DNA from: Mycobacterium arosiense ATCC BAA-1401 = DSM 45069
GTDB taxonomy: Bacteria > Actinomycetota > Actinomycetes > Mycobacteriales > Mycobacteriaceae
Length of the DNA stretch: 64,000 nucleotides
Assembly: GCF_002086125.1 (NCBI RefSeq)
Contig: NZ_MVHG01000016.1
Location: forward strand, 29,895-93,894
Reading direction: 5' to 3'
This document shows, piece after piece, positions 36,958 to 45,914 of the stretch. The translations under genes were made by a program, and so were the position numbers. Position 1 is the first letter of the stretch; every line of letters starts with the position of its first letter. The notes beneath the pieces were generated by a model. That model worked only from the letters and a program-made list of their open reading frames with translations, had not been told where the DNA came from and made no database searches.

Positions 36958-37757
36958 TGGTGGTGCCACTGGATCGACAGCATCTGCTCGCGGCCGTGGA
37001 GCGCTCGCCGCAGGCGGCCGCCGCGCACGATCGCGCCGGATGGGTGGGACTGTTCACCGGGGACGGCCGCGTCGAGGATCCGGTCGGCTCCCGACCCCAC
37101 GTTGGGCACGAGCAAATCGCCCGCTTCTATGACACATTCATCGGGCCGCGCGAGATCAAGTTCCACCGCGATCTCGACATCGTGGTCGGCACGACGGTTC
37201 TTCGTGATCTCGAGCTCGAGGTGACGATGGGCTCGGCCCTGACGATGTTCATTCCGGCATTCCTGCGTTACGACTTGCGAGAAGCCAACGGCGAGTGGCA
37301 GATTGGCCATCTGCGGGCATATTGGGAGCTTCCCGCCATGATGCTGCAGTTCCTGCGCACCGGTAGGGGCGCCCTGCGGCCCGCGCTGAGCCTGTCCACG
37401 GCGCTGCTGCGCAACCAGGGTTGGACCGGCGCCGCCGGCTTCATGACCGGATTCCGGCGAGTGGGGGCGCGCCACCAGCGGCTGGTGACGACGTTCCTCG
37501 AGGCCATAGGGCACAAAGACGAGTCCTCCGCCGCGCAAATGCTGTCCTGCGATGCCGCAATAACTTTGGGTGATCGCGACCCGCTGGACCTGGCAGAGCT
37601 GGCCGAGCAGCTGGACGGGGTCGGCACGACCAAGACGAGTAGCGCGGGCCGCACCGTCGCAATCTCGGTCAACTCGGGTCACGGGCGGGCAATTGTGTTC
37701 GCCGATGTGGCATGGCGCGGCGCCGCGATCAACCGGATCAGATACTTTCCCGCCTGA
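36954..37757 (+). CDS. Conserved mycobacterial protein, Rv2042c-like
   Basis: A 267-residue protein translationally coupled to pncA, matching Rv2042c in place and length (265 as I recall). The first ~135 residues look like a SnoaL/NTF2-like fold: AAAHDRAGWVGLFTGDGRVEDPVGSRPHVG followed by IARFYDTFIGPREIKFH and a strand-rich part ending WQIGHLRAYWELP. The C-terminal half contains a second alpha/beta region (FLEAIGHKDESSAAQML, then VAISVNSGHGRAIVFADV) of similar kind. No catalytic function is known to me; coupling with pncA suggests co-expression rather than shared chemistry. Confidence 0.82.
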   Translation: MMVVPLDRQHLLAAVERSPQAAAAHDRAGWVGLFTGDGRVEDPVGSRPHVGHEQIARFYDTFIGPREIKFHRDLDIVVGTTVLRDLELEVTMGSALTMFIPAFLRYDLREANGEWQIGHLRAYWELPAMMLQFLRTGRGALRPALSLSTALLRNQGWTGAAGFMTGFRRVGARHQRLVTTFLEAIGHKDESSAAQMLSCDAAITLGDRDPLDLAELAEQLDGVGTTKTSSAGRTVAISVNSGHGRAIVFADVAWRGAAINRIRYFPA

Positions 37758-37775
37758 TCGCGTCACGTCTGCGTC

Positions 37776-38126
37776 TTACCGGAGCACCATCAGCACCAGC
37801 GATGCCCCGGTCAGGCACAAGTAGGCACCGGGAAAGGCGATGTTGTACAAAACGTGTGCCCTCAGGTGGGTCGCCACCGCGCCGAGGAAAAACAACACCA
37901 GGCCCGCGGCGGCCGCGATACCCAATTCGCGCAAGCCCAACAGCCCGATGACGATCCCGACGGCCCCGGCCAGCTTCAGCGCGCCCAGGGCCGGCAACCA
38001 CGACCGCGGCACCCCGACCTGGGCAGAGTTCACCAGAACGAATCGAGCCGGAATGAAGTCGGCGATAGCGATCGCCGCGGTGATGACGGCGGTGGTCAGC
38101 GTGACGGTGACAAGTGCAGTGTTCAT
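37776..38126 (-). CDS. Small DoxX-like membrane protein
   Basis: A 116-residue protein with four hydrophobic helices (ALVTVTLTTAVITAAIAIADF, LGALKLAGAVGIVIGLLGL, LGIAAAAGLVLFFLGAVATHL and a C-terminal LCLTGASLVLMVL), the DoxX-like family pattern. The function is unknown; DoxX-like proteins are often neighbours of ECF41/SigJ-type sigma genes. It is divergent from the sigma factor at 38296 across 169 bases, so the two probably share a control region. Confidence 0.82.
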   Translation of the reverse strand: MNTALVTVTLTTAVITAAIAIADFIPARFVLVNSAQVGVPRSWLPALGALKLAGAVGIVIGLLGLRELGIAAAAGLVLFFLGAVATHLRAHVLYNIAFPGAYLCLTGASLVLMVLR

Positions 38127-38295
38127 CGCCGATCAATCCCTTGTCGCGCAGCGAATTCCGCAGCGGCGGGTCGAATGCGAGCAGTGCGCACCGTGGCGCA
38201 CAATCGGTAAGGTCATGGTGCTTTTCTCCTTCGCCAGTGGAAGTCCGTTGGATGCGGTCAACTTCTTGACGGCTTTCGCGCGGAAAAGGTGACCC

Positions 38296-39291
38296 ATGAG
38301 CGCAACAAAGGATCAGGCGGATCTGGCGCGGCGTTTCGACGCCGATCGGCGTCACCTGAGGTCGGTCGCGTTCCAGCTACTGGGTTCGGTGCACGACGCC
38401 GACGACGCGGTGCAGGCGGCGTGGCTGAAGGCCAGCCGCGCTGACTTCGGCGATGTCGACAACCTCACCGGCTGGTTCACCACGATTACCGCACGTGAGG
38501 CGTTCGACCAGCTTCGGCTGCGCAAGCGCCGCGCCGAGCAACCGCTGGCCGAAACCGAGGAGCTGGACCGGCTGGTGCGGGCGGCGTCGGCGCCGGCCGA
38601 CGAGGATGCGCTGCTGGCGGAGTCGGTGAGCAGCGCCCTGCTCGTCGTGCTCGACCGGCTCTCCCCGGCGCAGCGCGTGGCGTTCGTGCTGCACGACGTC
38701 TTCGCCGTGCCCTTCGAGCAGATCGCCGCGGTGATGAATCGCTCGCCGGAGGCCGCGAAGAAGCTGGCCAGCAGGGCCCGCGGGCGATTACACACCGACC
38801 CGGCCGCCGGGCCCCGCCGCACAGTTGACCACCTCAAGGTGGTCGAGGCGTTTCTGGCGGCCTCGCGCGGCGGCGACATCGCCGGCCTGCTCGAGCTGCT
38901 GGCTCCAGATGTGGTCCGCACGGTCGATCCGGCCCTGGTCCCGGCCGACGTGCCAACCACGGTGCGCGGGGCCGAGGAGGTCGCCGGGGAGACTCGGCGG
39001 TTCGCTGCGCGGGCGCGCGCCGGTGTTGTCATGCTCATCGACGGGGCACCGGGCATCGTTTTGGCGGCCCGTGGTCGCGTTCAGGCCCTGCTGGTGATCG
39101 GCATCGGCGCCGACGATCGCATCCACACGATCGACATCACCGGCAATGCCGAGCGGATCCGCCGCGCGGCGCTGACCCTGTCCCGCTGGCCGATCCAGGA
39201 ACATCACAACCTCATCGGGTACCAAGGACGTCAGACACAGTTGGCCGCAAAACCGGCCGCGGGGCAAGACCGGGAGGGCCATGCTCGATAA
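38296..39291 (+). CDS. SigJ/ECF41-like sigma factor with C-terminal SnoaL-like domain
   Basis: A 331-residue ECF-type sigma factor. Region 2 is LARRFDADRRHLRSVAFQLL to DADDAVQAAWLKAS with NLTGWFTTITAREAFDQLR; region 4 is LSPAQRVAFVLHDVFAVPF with the HTH EQIAAVMNRSPEAAKKLASRA. The C-terminal ~125 residues (VVEAFLAASRGGDIAGLLELL onward) are an NTF2/SnoaL-like domain, as in SigJ and ECF41 members, where it replaces a separate anti-sigma. The DGGGK-like motif of ECF41 is only partly kept (DGAPG). Target promoters are unknown. The 3' end overlaps the lipoprotein gene by 11 bases, placing this sigma factor just ahead of the sugar transporter, a link I do not recall in M. tuberculosis. Confidence 0.88.
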   Translation: MSATKDQADLARRFDADRRHLRSVAFQLLGSVHDADDAVQAAWLKASRADFGDVDNLTGWFTTITAREAFDQLRLRKRRAEQPLAETEELDRLVRAASAPADEDALLAESVSSALLVVLDRLSPAQRVAFVLHDVFAVPFEQIAAVMNRSPEAAKKLASRARGRLHTDPAAGPRRTVDHLKVVEAFLAASRGGDIAGLLELLAPDVVRTVDPALVPADVPTTVRGAEEVAGETRRFAARARAGVVMLIDGAPGIVLAARGRVQALLVIGIGADDRIHTIDITGNAERIRRAALTLSRWPIQEHHNLIGYQGRQTQLAAKPAAGQDREGHAR

Positions 39292-40606
39292 GCCGTTCGG
39301 ACGGCGCGACCTGCTGCGGGGCGCCGGCGCGCTTTCCGCGGCAGCGCTGGCGCCGTGGTCGGCCGGGTGCGCTCCGGAGGACGACGCGCTCACCTTCTTC
39401 TTCGCGGCCAATCCCGACGAGCGCGACGCGCGGATGCGCATCGTCGACGAGTTCACGCGCCGGCACCCCGATATCAAAGTGCGTCCCGTGCAATCCGGAC
39501 CCGGTGTCATGCAACAGCTTTCGACGTTTTGTGTCGGCGGCAGATGCCCCGACGTGCTGATGACCTGGGAGCTGTCCTACGCCGAACTCGCCGACCGCGG
39601 TGTGCTGCTGGACATGAACACGCTGCTGGCGCGCGACAAGTCGTTTGCCGCCCAGCTCAAGGCGGACAGCATCCCGGCGCTGTACGAGACCTTCACATTC
39701 AACGGCAAGCAGTACGCACTTCCCGAACAATGGTCGGGCAACTACCTGTTCTACAACAAACGGCTGTTCGCCGAGGCCGGGGTGCCGGCGCCCCCCAAGA
39801 CGTGGGAACAGCCTTGGGATTTCACCGAGTTCCTGGACACGACGCGCGCCCTGACCAAGCGTGACGCATCCGGGCGGGCCGCCCAGTACGGGTTCGTCAA
39901 CACCTGGGGCTCCTACTACTCGGCCGGACTGTTCGCGATGAACAACGGTGTCGCGTGGTCGGACCCGCGGCTGAACCCGACCCACTTCAACTTCGACAAG
40001 GCGGCCTTTCACGAAGCGGTGCAGTTCTACGCCGATCTGGCCAACAAATACCGGGTGGCGCCCAACGCATCGGAGACGCAGTCGATGTCGACGCCCAACT
40101 TGTTCGCGGTGGGCCGGGCGGCGATCGCGCTCGGCGGCCACTGGCGCTACCAGACCTACATCCGCGCCGAGGACCTGGATTTCGACGTCGCTCCGCTGCC
40201 GGTCGGCCCGGCGTTGGGAAAGGGGCATGCGGCATGTTCCGATATCGGCGCCACCGGGTTGGCCATCTCGGCGAGCAGCCCGCGCAAGGAGCAGGCGTGG
40301 GAGTTCGTGAAGTTCGCGACCGGGCCCATCGGCCAGGCGCTGATCGGCGAATCCTGTCTGTTCGTCCCCGTGCTGCGTTCGGCGCTGCGATCGGAGGGAT
40401 TCGCCAAGGCTCATCGACGCCTGGGCAACCTCCGCGTGCTCACCGAAGGGCCGGCGTTTTCGCTGGGCCTGCCCATCACGCCGGATTGGGAGAAAATCAA
40501 CGCCTTGATGGACCGCAACTTTGGTCCCGTGCTGCGAGGCCGCGAGCCGGCGACGTCATTGAGCGGATTGTCCCGCTCCGTCGACGAAGTGCTGCGCAGC
40601 CCGTGA
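39281..40606 (+). CDS. Sugar-binding lipoprotein of an ABC importer, Rv2041c-like
   Basis: A 441-residue extracytoplasmic solute-binding protein of the cluster-1 (MalE-like) type. The N-terminus has a twin-arginine RRDLLRG and a lipobox WSAGC (C30), so it is probably a Tat-exported lipoprotein. LTFFFAANPDERDARMRIVDEF begins the mature lobe; WSGNYLFYNKRLFAEAG and WGFVNTW-like segments are typical ligand-lobe features. The sequence is strongly like Rv2041c of M. tuberculosis as I recall it. It delivers a sugar or sugar-like ligand to the permeases encoded next; the ligand is not certain. The stop overlaps the next start (GTGA). Confidence 0.93.
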   Translation: MLDKPFGRRDLLRGAGALSAAALAPWSAGCAPEDDALTFFFAANPDERDARMRIVDEFTRRHPDIKVRPVQSGPGVMQQLSTFCVGGRCPDVLMTWELSYAELADRGVLLDMNTLLARDKSFAAQLKADSIPALYETFTFNGKQYALPEQWSGNYLFYNKRLFAEAGVPAPPKTWEQPWDFTEFLDTTRALTKRDASGRAAQYGFVNTWGSYYSAGLFAMNNGVAWSDPRLNPTHFNFDKAAFHEAVQFYADLANKYRVAPNASETQSMSTPNLFAVGRAAIALGGHWRYQTYIRAEDLDFDVAPLPVGPALGKGHAACSDIGATGLAISASSPRKEQAWEFVKFATGPIGQALIGESCLFVPVLRSALRSEGFAKAHRRLGNLRVLTEGPAFSLGLPITPDWEKINALMDRNFGPVLRGREPATSLSGLSRSVDEVLRSP

Positions 40607-41571
40607 CCGCGATGGACGCGACCGGCGCGGCGGCCCCGGCGGGCAGGGCGATGCCGAAGCTACCGGACAACCCGAGCCCGTGGCGCCGACACGCGTGGGC
40701 GGGCCGGTTGTTCGTCGCACCCAACATGGTGGCGGTCGCGGTATTCATGCTGTTCCCGCTGGGCTTCTCGCTCTACATGAGCGTGCAGCGGTGGGACGTG
40801 TTCACCCCGCCGAAGTTCGTGGGCCTGAAGAACTTCGCCGACCTGTTCACCTCGGATCCGCTCTTTTTGATCGCGATCCGCAACACGGTGATCTTCACCG
40901 TCGGAACGGTCGTGCCGACCGTCCTGATCAGTTTGGCCGTCGCCGGGGTACTGAACCAGAAGGTCCGCGGCATCAGCGTCTTCCGGACGATTGTCTTTCT
41001 GCCATTGGCGATCTCGTCGGTCGTGATGGCGGTGGTATGGCAATTCGTGTTTAACACCGACAACGGCTTGCTCAACATCATGCTCGGCTGGGTCGGACTC
41101 GGGCCGGTCCCGTGGTTGGTCGAGCCGCGCTGGGCCATGGTCTCGCTGTGCATCGTCAGCGTCTGGCGCAGCGTGCCGTTCGCCGCCGTTGTCTTGCTGG
41201 CCGCGATGCAAGGCGTTCCGGGTACGGTGTATGAGGCGGCCAAGGTCGACGGCGCCAGTGAGATAAGGCAATTCGTCTCCATCACCGTTCCGTTGATCCG
41301 GGGGTCGATATCGTTCGTCATGATCATCTCGGTCATCCACGCCTTCCAGGCCTTCGACATGGTCTACGTGCTCACCGGCCCCAGTGGCGGGCCGGAATCG
41401 GGGACCTACGTCCTGGGCATCATGCTGTTCCAGCATGCGTTCTCGTTCCTCGAATTCGGATATGCCTCCGCGCTCGCGTGGGTGATGTTCGCGGTCTTGC
41501 TGGTGCTGACCGTCGTGCAGTTGCGAGTCAGCCATCGACGATCTTTGGAGAACTCGCGTGGGCTTAAGTGA
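40603..41571 (+). CDS. Sugar ABC transporter permease, Rv2040c-like
   Basis: A 322-residue inner-membrane permease of the MalF/UgpA type. The start is GTG 40603, overlapping the upstream stop; ATG 40612 is an alternative. A Pro-rich cytoplasmic N-terminus (about 1-35) precedes six helices, and the ATPase-contacting EAA loop is visible as YEAAKVDGASEIRQFVSITVPLI. It pairs with the next permease to form the channel. The operon is compact: the stop lies 14 bases inside the next gene. Confidence 0.94.
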   Translation: MTAMDATGAAAPAGRAMPKLPDNPSPWRRHAWAGRLFVAPNMVAVAVFMLFPLGFSLYMSVQRWDVFTPPKFVGLKNFADLFTSDPLFLIAIRNTVIFTVGTVVPTVLISLAVAGVLNQKVRGISVFRTIVFLPLAISSVVMAVVWQFVFNTDNGLLNIMLGWVGLGPVPWLVEPRWAMVSLCIVSVWRSVPFAAVVLLAAMQGVPGTVYEAAKVDGASEIRQFVSITVPLIRGSISFVMIISVIHAFQAFDMVYVLTGPSGGPESGTYVLGIMLFQHAFSFLEFGYASALAWVMFAVLLVLTVVQLRVSHRRSLENSRGLK

Positions 41572-42400
41572 GGGTGTCATCAAGCGCACCGTCCTGCGGG
41601 GCACCGCAGTCTATGGTGCGCTGCTCGCCGTCGCCTGGTGCGCGCTGTTCCCGATCGCGTGGGCGGTGTCGGGTTCGCTGAAAACCGAAGGCGAGGTCAG
41701 CGAACCCACGCTGTTGCCGACGCACCCGCGATGGTCCAACTACACCGAGGTCTTCGCGCTGATGCCGTTCGGTCGGATGTTTTTCAACACAGTGCTGTAC
41801 GCCGGCTGCGTCACCGCCGGCCATGTCTTCTTCTGCTCGCTGGCCGGATATGCTTTCGCGCGACTGGATTTCCGTGGCCGCGACGCGCTGTTCGTCGTGT
41901 ACCTCGGAACCTTGATGGTGCCCCTGACGGTCACCGTGATCCCGCAGTTCCTGGTGATGCGGACCCTGGGCTGGGTCGACACCCCATGGGCGATGATCGT
42001 GCCGGGGTTCTTCGGCAGCGCGTTCGGCACCTACCTGATGCGGCAGTTCTTCCGCACCCTGCCCACCGATCTCGAGGAGGCCGCGATACTCGACGGTTGT
42101 TCACCGTGGCAGGTCTATTGGCGAATCCTGCTGCCCCACGCGAGGCCGGCCGTGATGGTGCTCGCGGTGCTCACCTGGGTCAACGTCTGGAACGATTTCT
42201 TGTGGCCGCTGCTGATGATTCAGCGCAACAGCCTGGCCACCCTGACCCTGGGCCTGGTCCGGATGAAGGGCGAATATGTCGCCCGATGGCCGGTTTTGAT
42301 GGCAACCTCGATGCTCATCATGCTGCCCCTGGTCATCATCTACGCGATGGCGCAACGCTCGTTCGTTCGCGGGATCGCGGTCACCGGGATGGGCGGTTAG
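41558..42400 (+). CDS. Sugar ABC transporter permease, Rv2039c-like
   Basis: A 280-residue second permease, MalG/UgpE type, the same length as Rv2039c. GTG start at 41558 overlapping the upstream gene. Six hydrophobic helices are seen; the EAA loop is LEEAAILDGCSPWQVYWRILLPHARP. The C-terminus GIAVTGMGG lies next to the ATPase start, two bases away. It is an inner-membrane protein working as a heterodimer with the upstream permease. Confidence 0.94.
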   Translation: MGLSEGVIKRTVLRGTAVYGALLAVAWCALFPIAWAVSGSLKTEGEVSEPTLLPTHPRWSNYTEVFALMPFGRMFFNTVLYAGCVTAGHVFFCSLAGYAFARLDFRGRDALFVVYLGTLMVPLTVTVIPQFLVMRTLGWVDTPWAMIVPGFFGSAFGTYLMRQFFRTLPTDLEEAAILDGCSPWQVYWRILLPHARPAVMVLAVLTWVNVWNDFLWPLLMIQRNSLATLTLGLVRMKGEYVARWPVLMATSMLIMLPLVIIYAMAQRSFVRGIAVTGMGG

Positions 42401-42402
42401 CA

Positions 42403-43473
<1,071 letters not shown>

Positions 43474-43495
43474 TCCGTCCAGACAGGGGGTTGCA

Positions 43496-44461
43496 GTGAA
43501 CGCAAACCGTGCCGACTTGGTGTGCGAGGGCGGTGGCGTCCGGGGTATCGGACTGGTCGGCGCGGTGGATGCGCTCGCCCAGGCCGGCTACCGATTTCCG
43601 CGCGTCGCGGGAAGCAGTGCGGGTGCGATCGTCGCCTCGCTGGTCGCCGCCCTGCAGGTGGCCGGCGAGCCGTTGAGCCGGCTGGCCGATGTGATGCGCG
43701 CCATCGACTACCGGAAGTTCCTTGACCGCAATTGGCTTGGTCGGATACCGCTGATCGGCGGCGGACTGTCGTTGTTGACGTCGGACGGTGTGTATCGCGG
43801 GGCTTATCTCGAACAGTTGCTTTCCGGATTGCTGCGCGATCTGGGCGTGCGGACCTTCGGCGATCTGCGCACGGGCGAAGAGCCCACACAGTTCGCGTGG
43901 TCGCTCGTCGTGACGGCCAGCGACCTGTCGCGACGCCGGCTGGTCCGGATCCCTTGGGATCTCGGCTCGTATGACATCGACCCCGACGACTTCCCGGTGG
44001 CTCGCGCGGTGCACGCATCGTCGGCCATTCCGTATGTGTTCGAGCCCGTTCGGGTCGGCGGCGCGACGTGGGTGGACGGCGGATTGTTGTCGGACTTTCC
44101 GGTCGAGTTATTCGACCGGCCCGACGCGCAATCACGATGGCCCACCTTCGGGATTCGGCTGTCGGCGCGTCCTGGCATCCCGCCCACCCATCCGGTGCAT
44201 GGGCCGGTGTCGTTGGGACTTGCGGCGATCGAGACCCTGGTGAGCAATCAAGACAACGCCTACATCGACGACCCGTGCACCGTCCGGCGCACCATTTTTG
44301 TGCCCGCCGACGAGGTCAGCCCGATCGACTTCGACATCACCCCCGCGCAACGCGAAGCCCTCTACGACCGAGGATTGCAAGCGGGCCAACAGTTCCTGCA
44401 GAGCTGGAACTACGCCGACTATCTGAAGGCCTGCGGCGCCCCGGTGCGCAAATCACCGTGA
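43496..44461 (+). CDS. Patatin-like phospholipase, Rv2037c-like
   Basis: A 321-residue patatin-family protein; GTG start at 43496 gives MNANRADLVCEGGGVRGIG with the oxyanion loop GGGxRG. The nucleophile Ser is in GSSAGA and the Asp in DGGLLSDFP, so the Ser-Asp dyad is intact. It should be a lipid acyl hydrolase, probably cytosolic or membrane-associated because no signal peptide is seen. It follows the sugar transporter by 22 bases, as Rv2037c does in M. tuberculosis, and is probably in the operon. Confidence 0.92.
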   Translation: MNANRADLVCEGGGVRGIGLVGAVDALAQAGYRFPRVAGSSAGAIVASLVAALQVAGEPLSRLADVMRAIDYRKFLDRNWLGRIPLIGGGLSLLTSDGVYRGAYLEQLLSGLLRDLGVRTFGDLRTGEEPTQFAWSLVVTASDLSRRRLVRIPWDLGSYDIDPDDFPVARAVHASSAIPYVFEPVRVGGATWVDGGLLSDFPVELFDRPDAQSRWPTFGIRLSARPGIPPTHPVHGPVSLGLAAIETLVSNQDNAYIDDPCTVRRTIFVPADEVSPIDFDITPAQREALYDRGLQAGQQFLQSWNYADYLKACGAPVRKSP

Positions 44462-44483
44462 CGGCATCGATGGTTGGGTGCGC

Positions 44484-44771
44484 TTATCCGCGTGGGCAGC
44501 GGAGCGCATGAACGCGACGCTGCACACGCGAGACGTCGTCGGGGGAGGGCAGCTGGTCGGTGATCCGGGTGACCTGTACGCCGATATCGACCGAACTGAT
44601 CGGCCAAAGCCTACGCGCGATGAGTTCCGTTGCGATGGCGGTGATGTCGTCGTCGCAGAGCCGTCGACGCGTCAACGCCCCCTCCGGCACGTAGCCGGTG
44701 ACCGGCATGCCGGAGGGGTAGCCGGCGCGCACGAAAGCCACAATGCTTGTCACCCAGTGCGACAGGTCCAT
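44484..44771 (-). CDS. DUF3349-family protein
   Basis: A 95-residue protein of the small helical DUF3349 family found in mycobacteria. DLSHWVTSIVAFVRAGYPSG, YVPEGALTRRRLCDDDITAIATELIARR and VDIGVQVTRITDQLPSPDDVSRVQRRV are the family segments. The function is unknown. It converges on the patatin gene (22-base gap). An inverted repeat sits about 30 bases upstream. Confidence 0.85.
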   Translation of the reverse strand: MDLSHWVTSIVAFVRAGYPSGMPVTGYVPEGALTRRRLCDDDITAIATELIARRLWPISSVDIGVQVTRITDQLPSPDDVSRVQRRVHALRCPRG

Positions 44772-44801
44772 GCGTCCACCTCGCTAACCGCCGCACATTG
44801 C

Positions 44802-44819
44802 GTAAGCGGCAGTGCTTAC
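44802..44819. promoter_or_regulatory. Inverted repeat upstream of the DUF3349 gene
   Basis: GTAAGC-GGCAGT-GCTTAC, a 6+6 palindrome with a six-base centre, 31 bases upstream of the DUF3349 start. It could be an operator. No matching copy was noticed elsewhere in the window. Confidence 0.3.
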
Positions 44820-44989
44820 CATAGCTGGCAACGTACCATCACCAACGCCATCTGCTGAGTAACGCCACACAGTTAAATGCGTTCTTTTCGGGCCGGCGAT
44901 GCGGTGCCCGGCGGTGGCCCCGGTGACGATTCGCCGGCCATGGCGTGCCGTAACGGCGTTTGGCCGCAAGGCTTTCTAATATTGCCGGC

Positions 44990-45820
44990 GTGGTGGATCG
45001 CTATGGAACCGACGTACTGGCCGCGGGACGACGCAAGCCCCGCTCGACGGAGCATCCGGCCGAACTGGGGCTGGTGGTCGAGGACGTGCAAACCGGATAT
45101 GTCGGCGCGGTGGTGCGCGTCGAATACGGTCGGGTGGACCTGGAAGACCGGCACGGTCATGTACGCGGATTTCCTTTGGGCCCAGGCTATTTGCTGGAGG
45201 GCAGGCCCGTCATCCTTACCGCGCCGCGCCGGCCCGCGCCGACCGCCGCGAACAGGACCGCGTCCGGTTCGGTCGCCGTATCGGGTGTTCGCGCTCGCGT
45301 CGCCCGTGCCAGCCGGATCTACGTCGAGGGTCGCCACGACGCCGAGCTCATCGCCCAGGTGTGGGGTGAGGACCTGCGGATCGAAGGTGTCGTCGTCGAG
45401 CAGCTCGGCGGCGTCGACGATTTGGTGGACATCGTCGCCGAGTTCGCGCCGGGCCCCGGGCGCCGCCTCGGTGTGCTCGTCGACCACCTCGTCACCGGTT
45501 CCAAGGAGGCTCGGATCGCCGACGCGGTGCGGCGCGGCCCGGGTGGCGCCGACACCCTGGTCGTCGGCCATCCCTACGTCGACATTTGGCAGGCCGTCAA
45601 GCCGCAGCGGCTGGGCCTTGGCGCCTGGCCGACGGTGCCTCGGCAGGTGGAATGGAAACATGGGGCCTGCCAGGCGCTCGGTCTGCCGCACGGCGATCAG
45701 GCGGACATTGCCAGGGCCTGGCGCCACATCCGCTCCCGGGTGCGCGACTGGAACGATCTGGAACCCGCACTGATCAGCCGCGTCGAAGAACTCATCGACT
45801 TCGTGACTGCGTCGGCTTGA
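44990..45820 (+). CDS. DUF3097-family protein
   Basis: About 276 residues from the GTG at 44990 (VVDRYGTDVLAAG); an upstream start at 44960 would add ten residues. The N-terminal third is a small beta domain (ELGLVVEDVQTGYVGAVVRV). The following part has a Toprim-like look: RIYVEGRHDAELIAQVWGEDL, with the Glu in VEGRHD, then GVLVDHLVTGSKEARIA. VGHPYVDIWQAVKP and VEWKHGACQALGLPHGDQ are conserved-looking in this actinobacterial family. Function unknown; a nucleic-acid role would fit a Toprim-like fold but is inference. Confidence 0.82.
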   Translation: MVDRYGTDVLAAGRRKPRSTEHPAELGLVVEDVQTGYVGAVVRVEYGRVDLEDRHGHVRGFPLGPGYLLEGRPVILTAPRRPAPTAANRTASGSVAVSGVRARVARASRIYVEGRHDAELIAQVWGEDLRIEGVVVEQLGGVDDLVDIVAEFAPGPGRRLGVLVDHLVTGSKEARIADAVRRGPGGADTLVVGHPYVDIWQAVKPQRLGLGAWPTVPRQVEWKHGACQALGLPHGDQADIARAWRHIRSRVRDWNDLEPALISRVEELIDFVTASA

Positions 45821-45863
45821 TGACCCGGCAGGCGACGGAACGGGGCGAATAGCCGTCGCTTGG

Positions 45864-45882
45864 TTAGGCTACGCTAAGCCGA
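45864..45882. promoter_or_regulatory. IdeR/iron-box-like site upstream of efeU
   Basis: TTAGGCTACGCTAAGCCGA matches the mycobacterial IdeR box TTAGGTTAGGCTAACCTAA at 14 of 19 positions by my count, and lies 32 bases before the efeU start. IdeR represses iron uptake genes when iron is sufficient, so a site here makes sense. Binding is not shown. Confidence 0.55.
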
Positions 45883-45914
45883 AAGTCCCGAGCGGCGGGA
45901 CAGAAACTGGGCGT

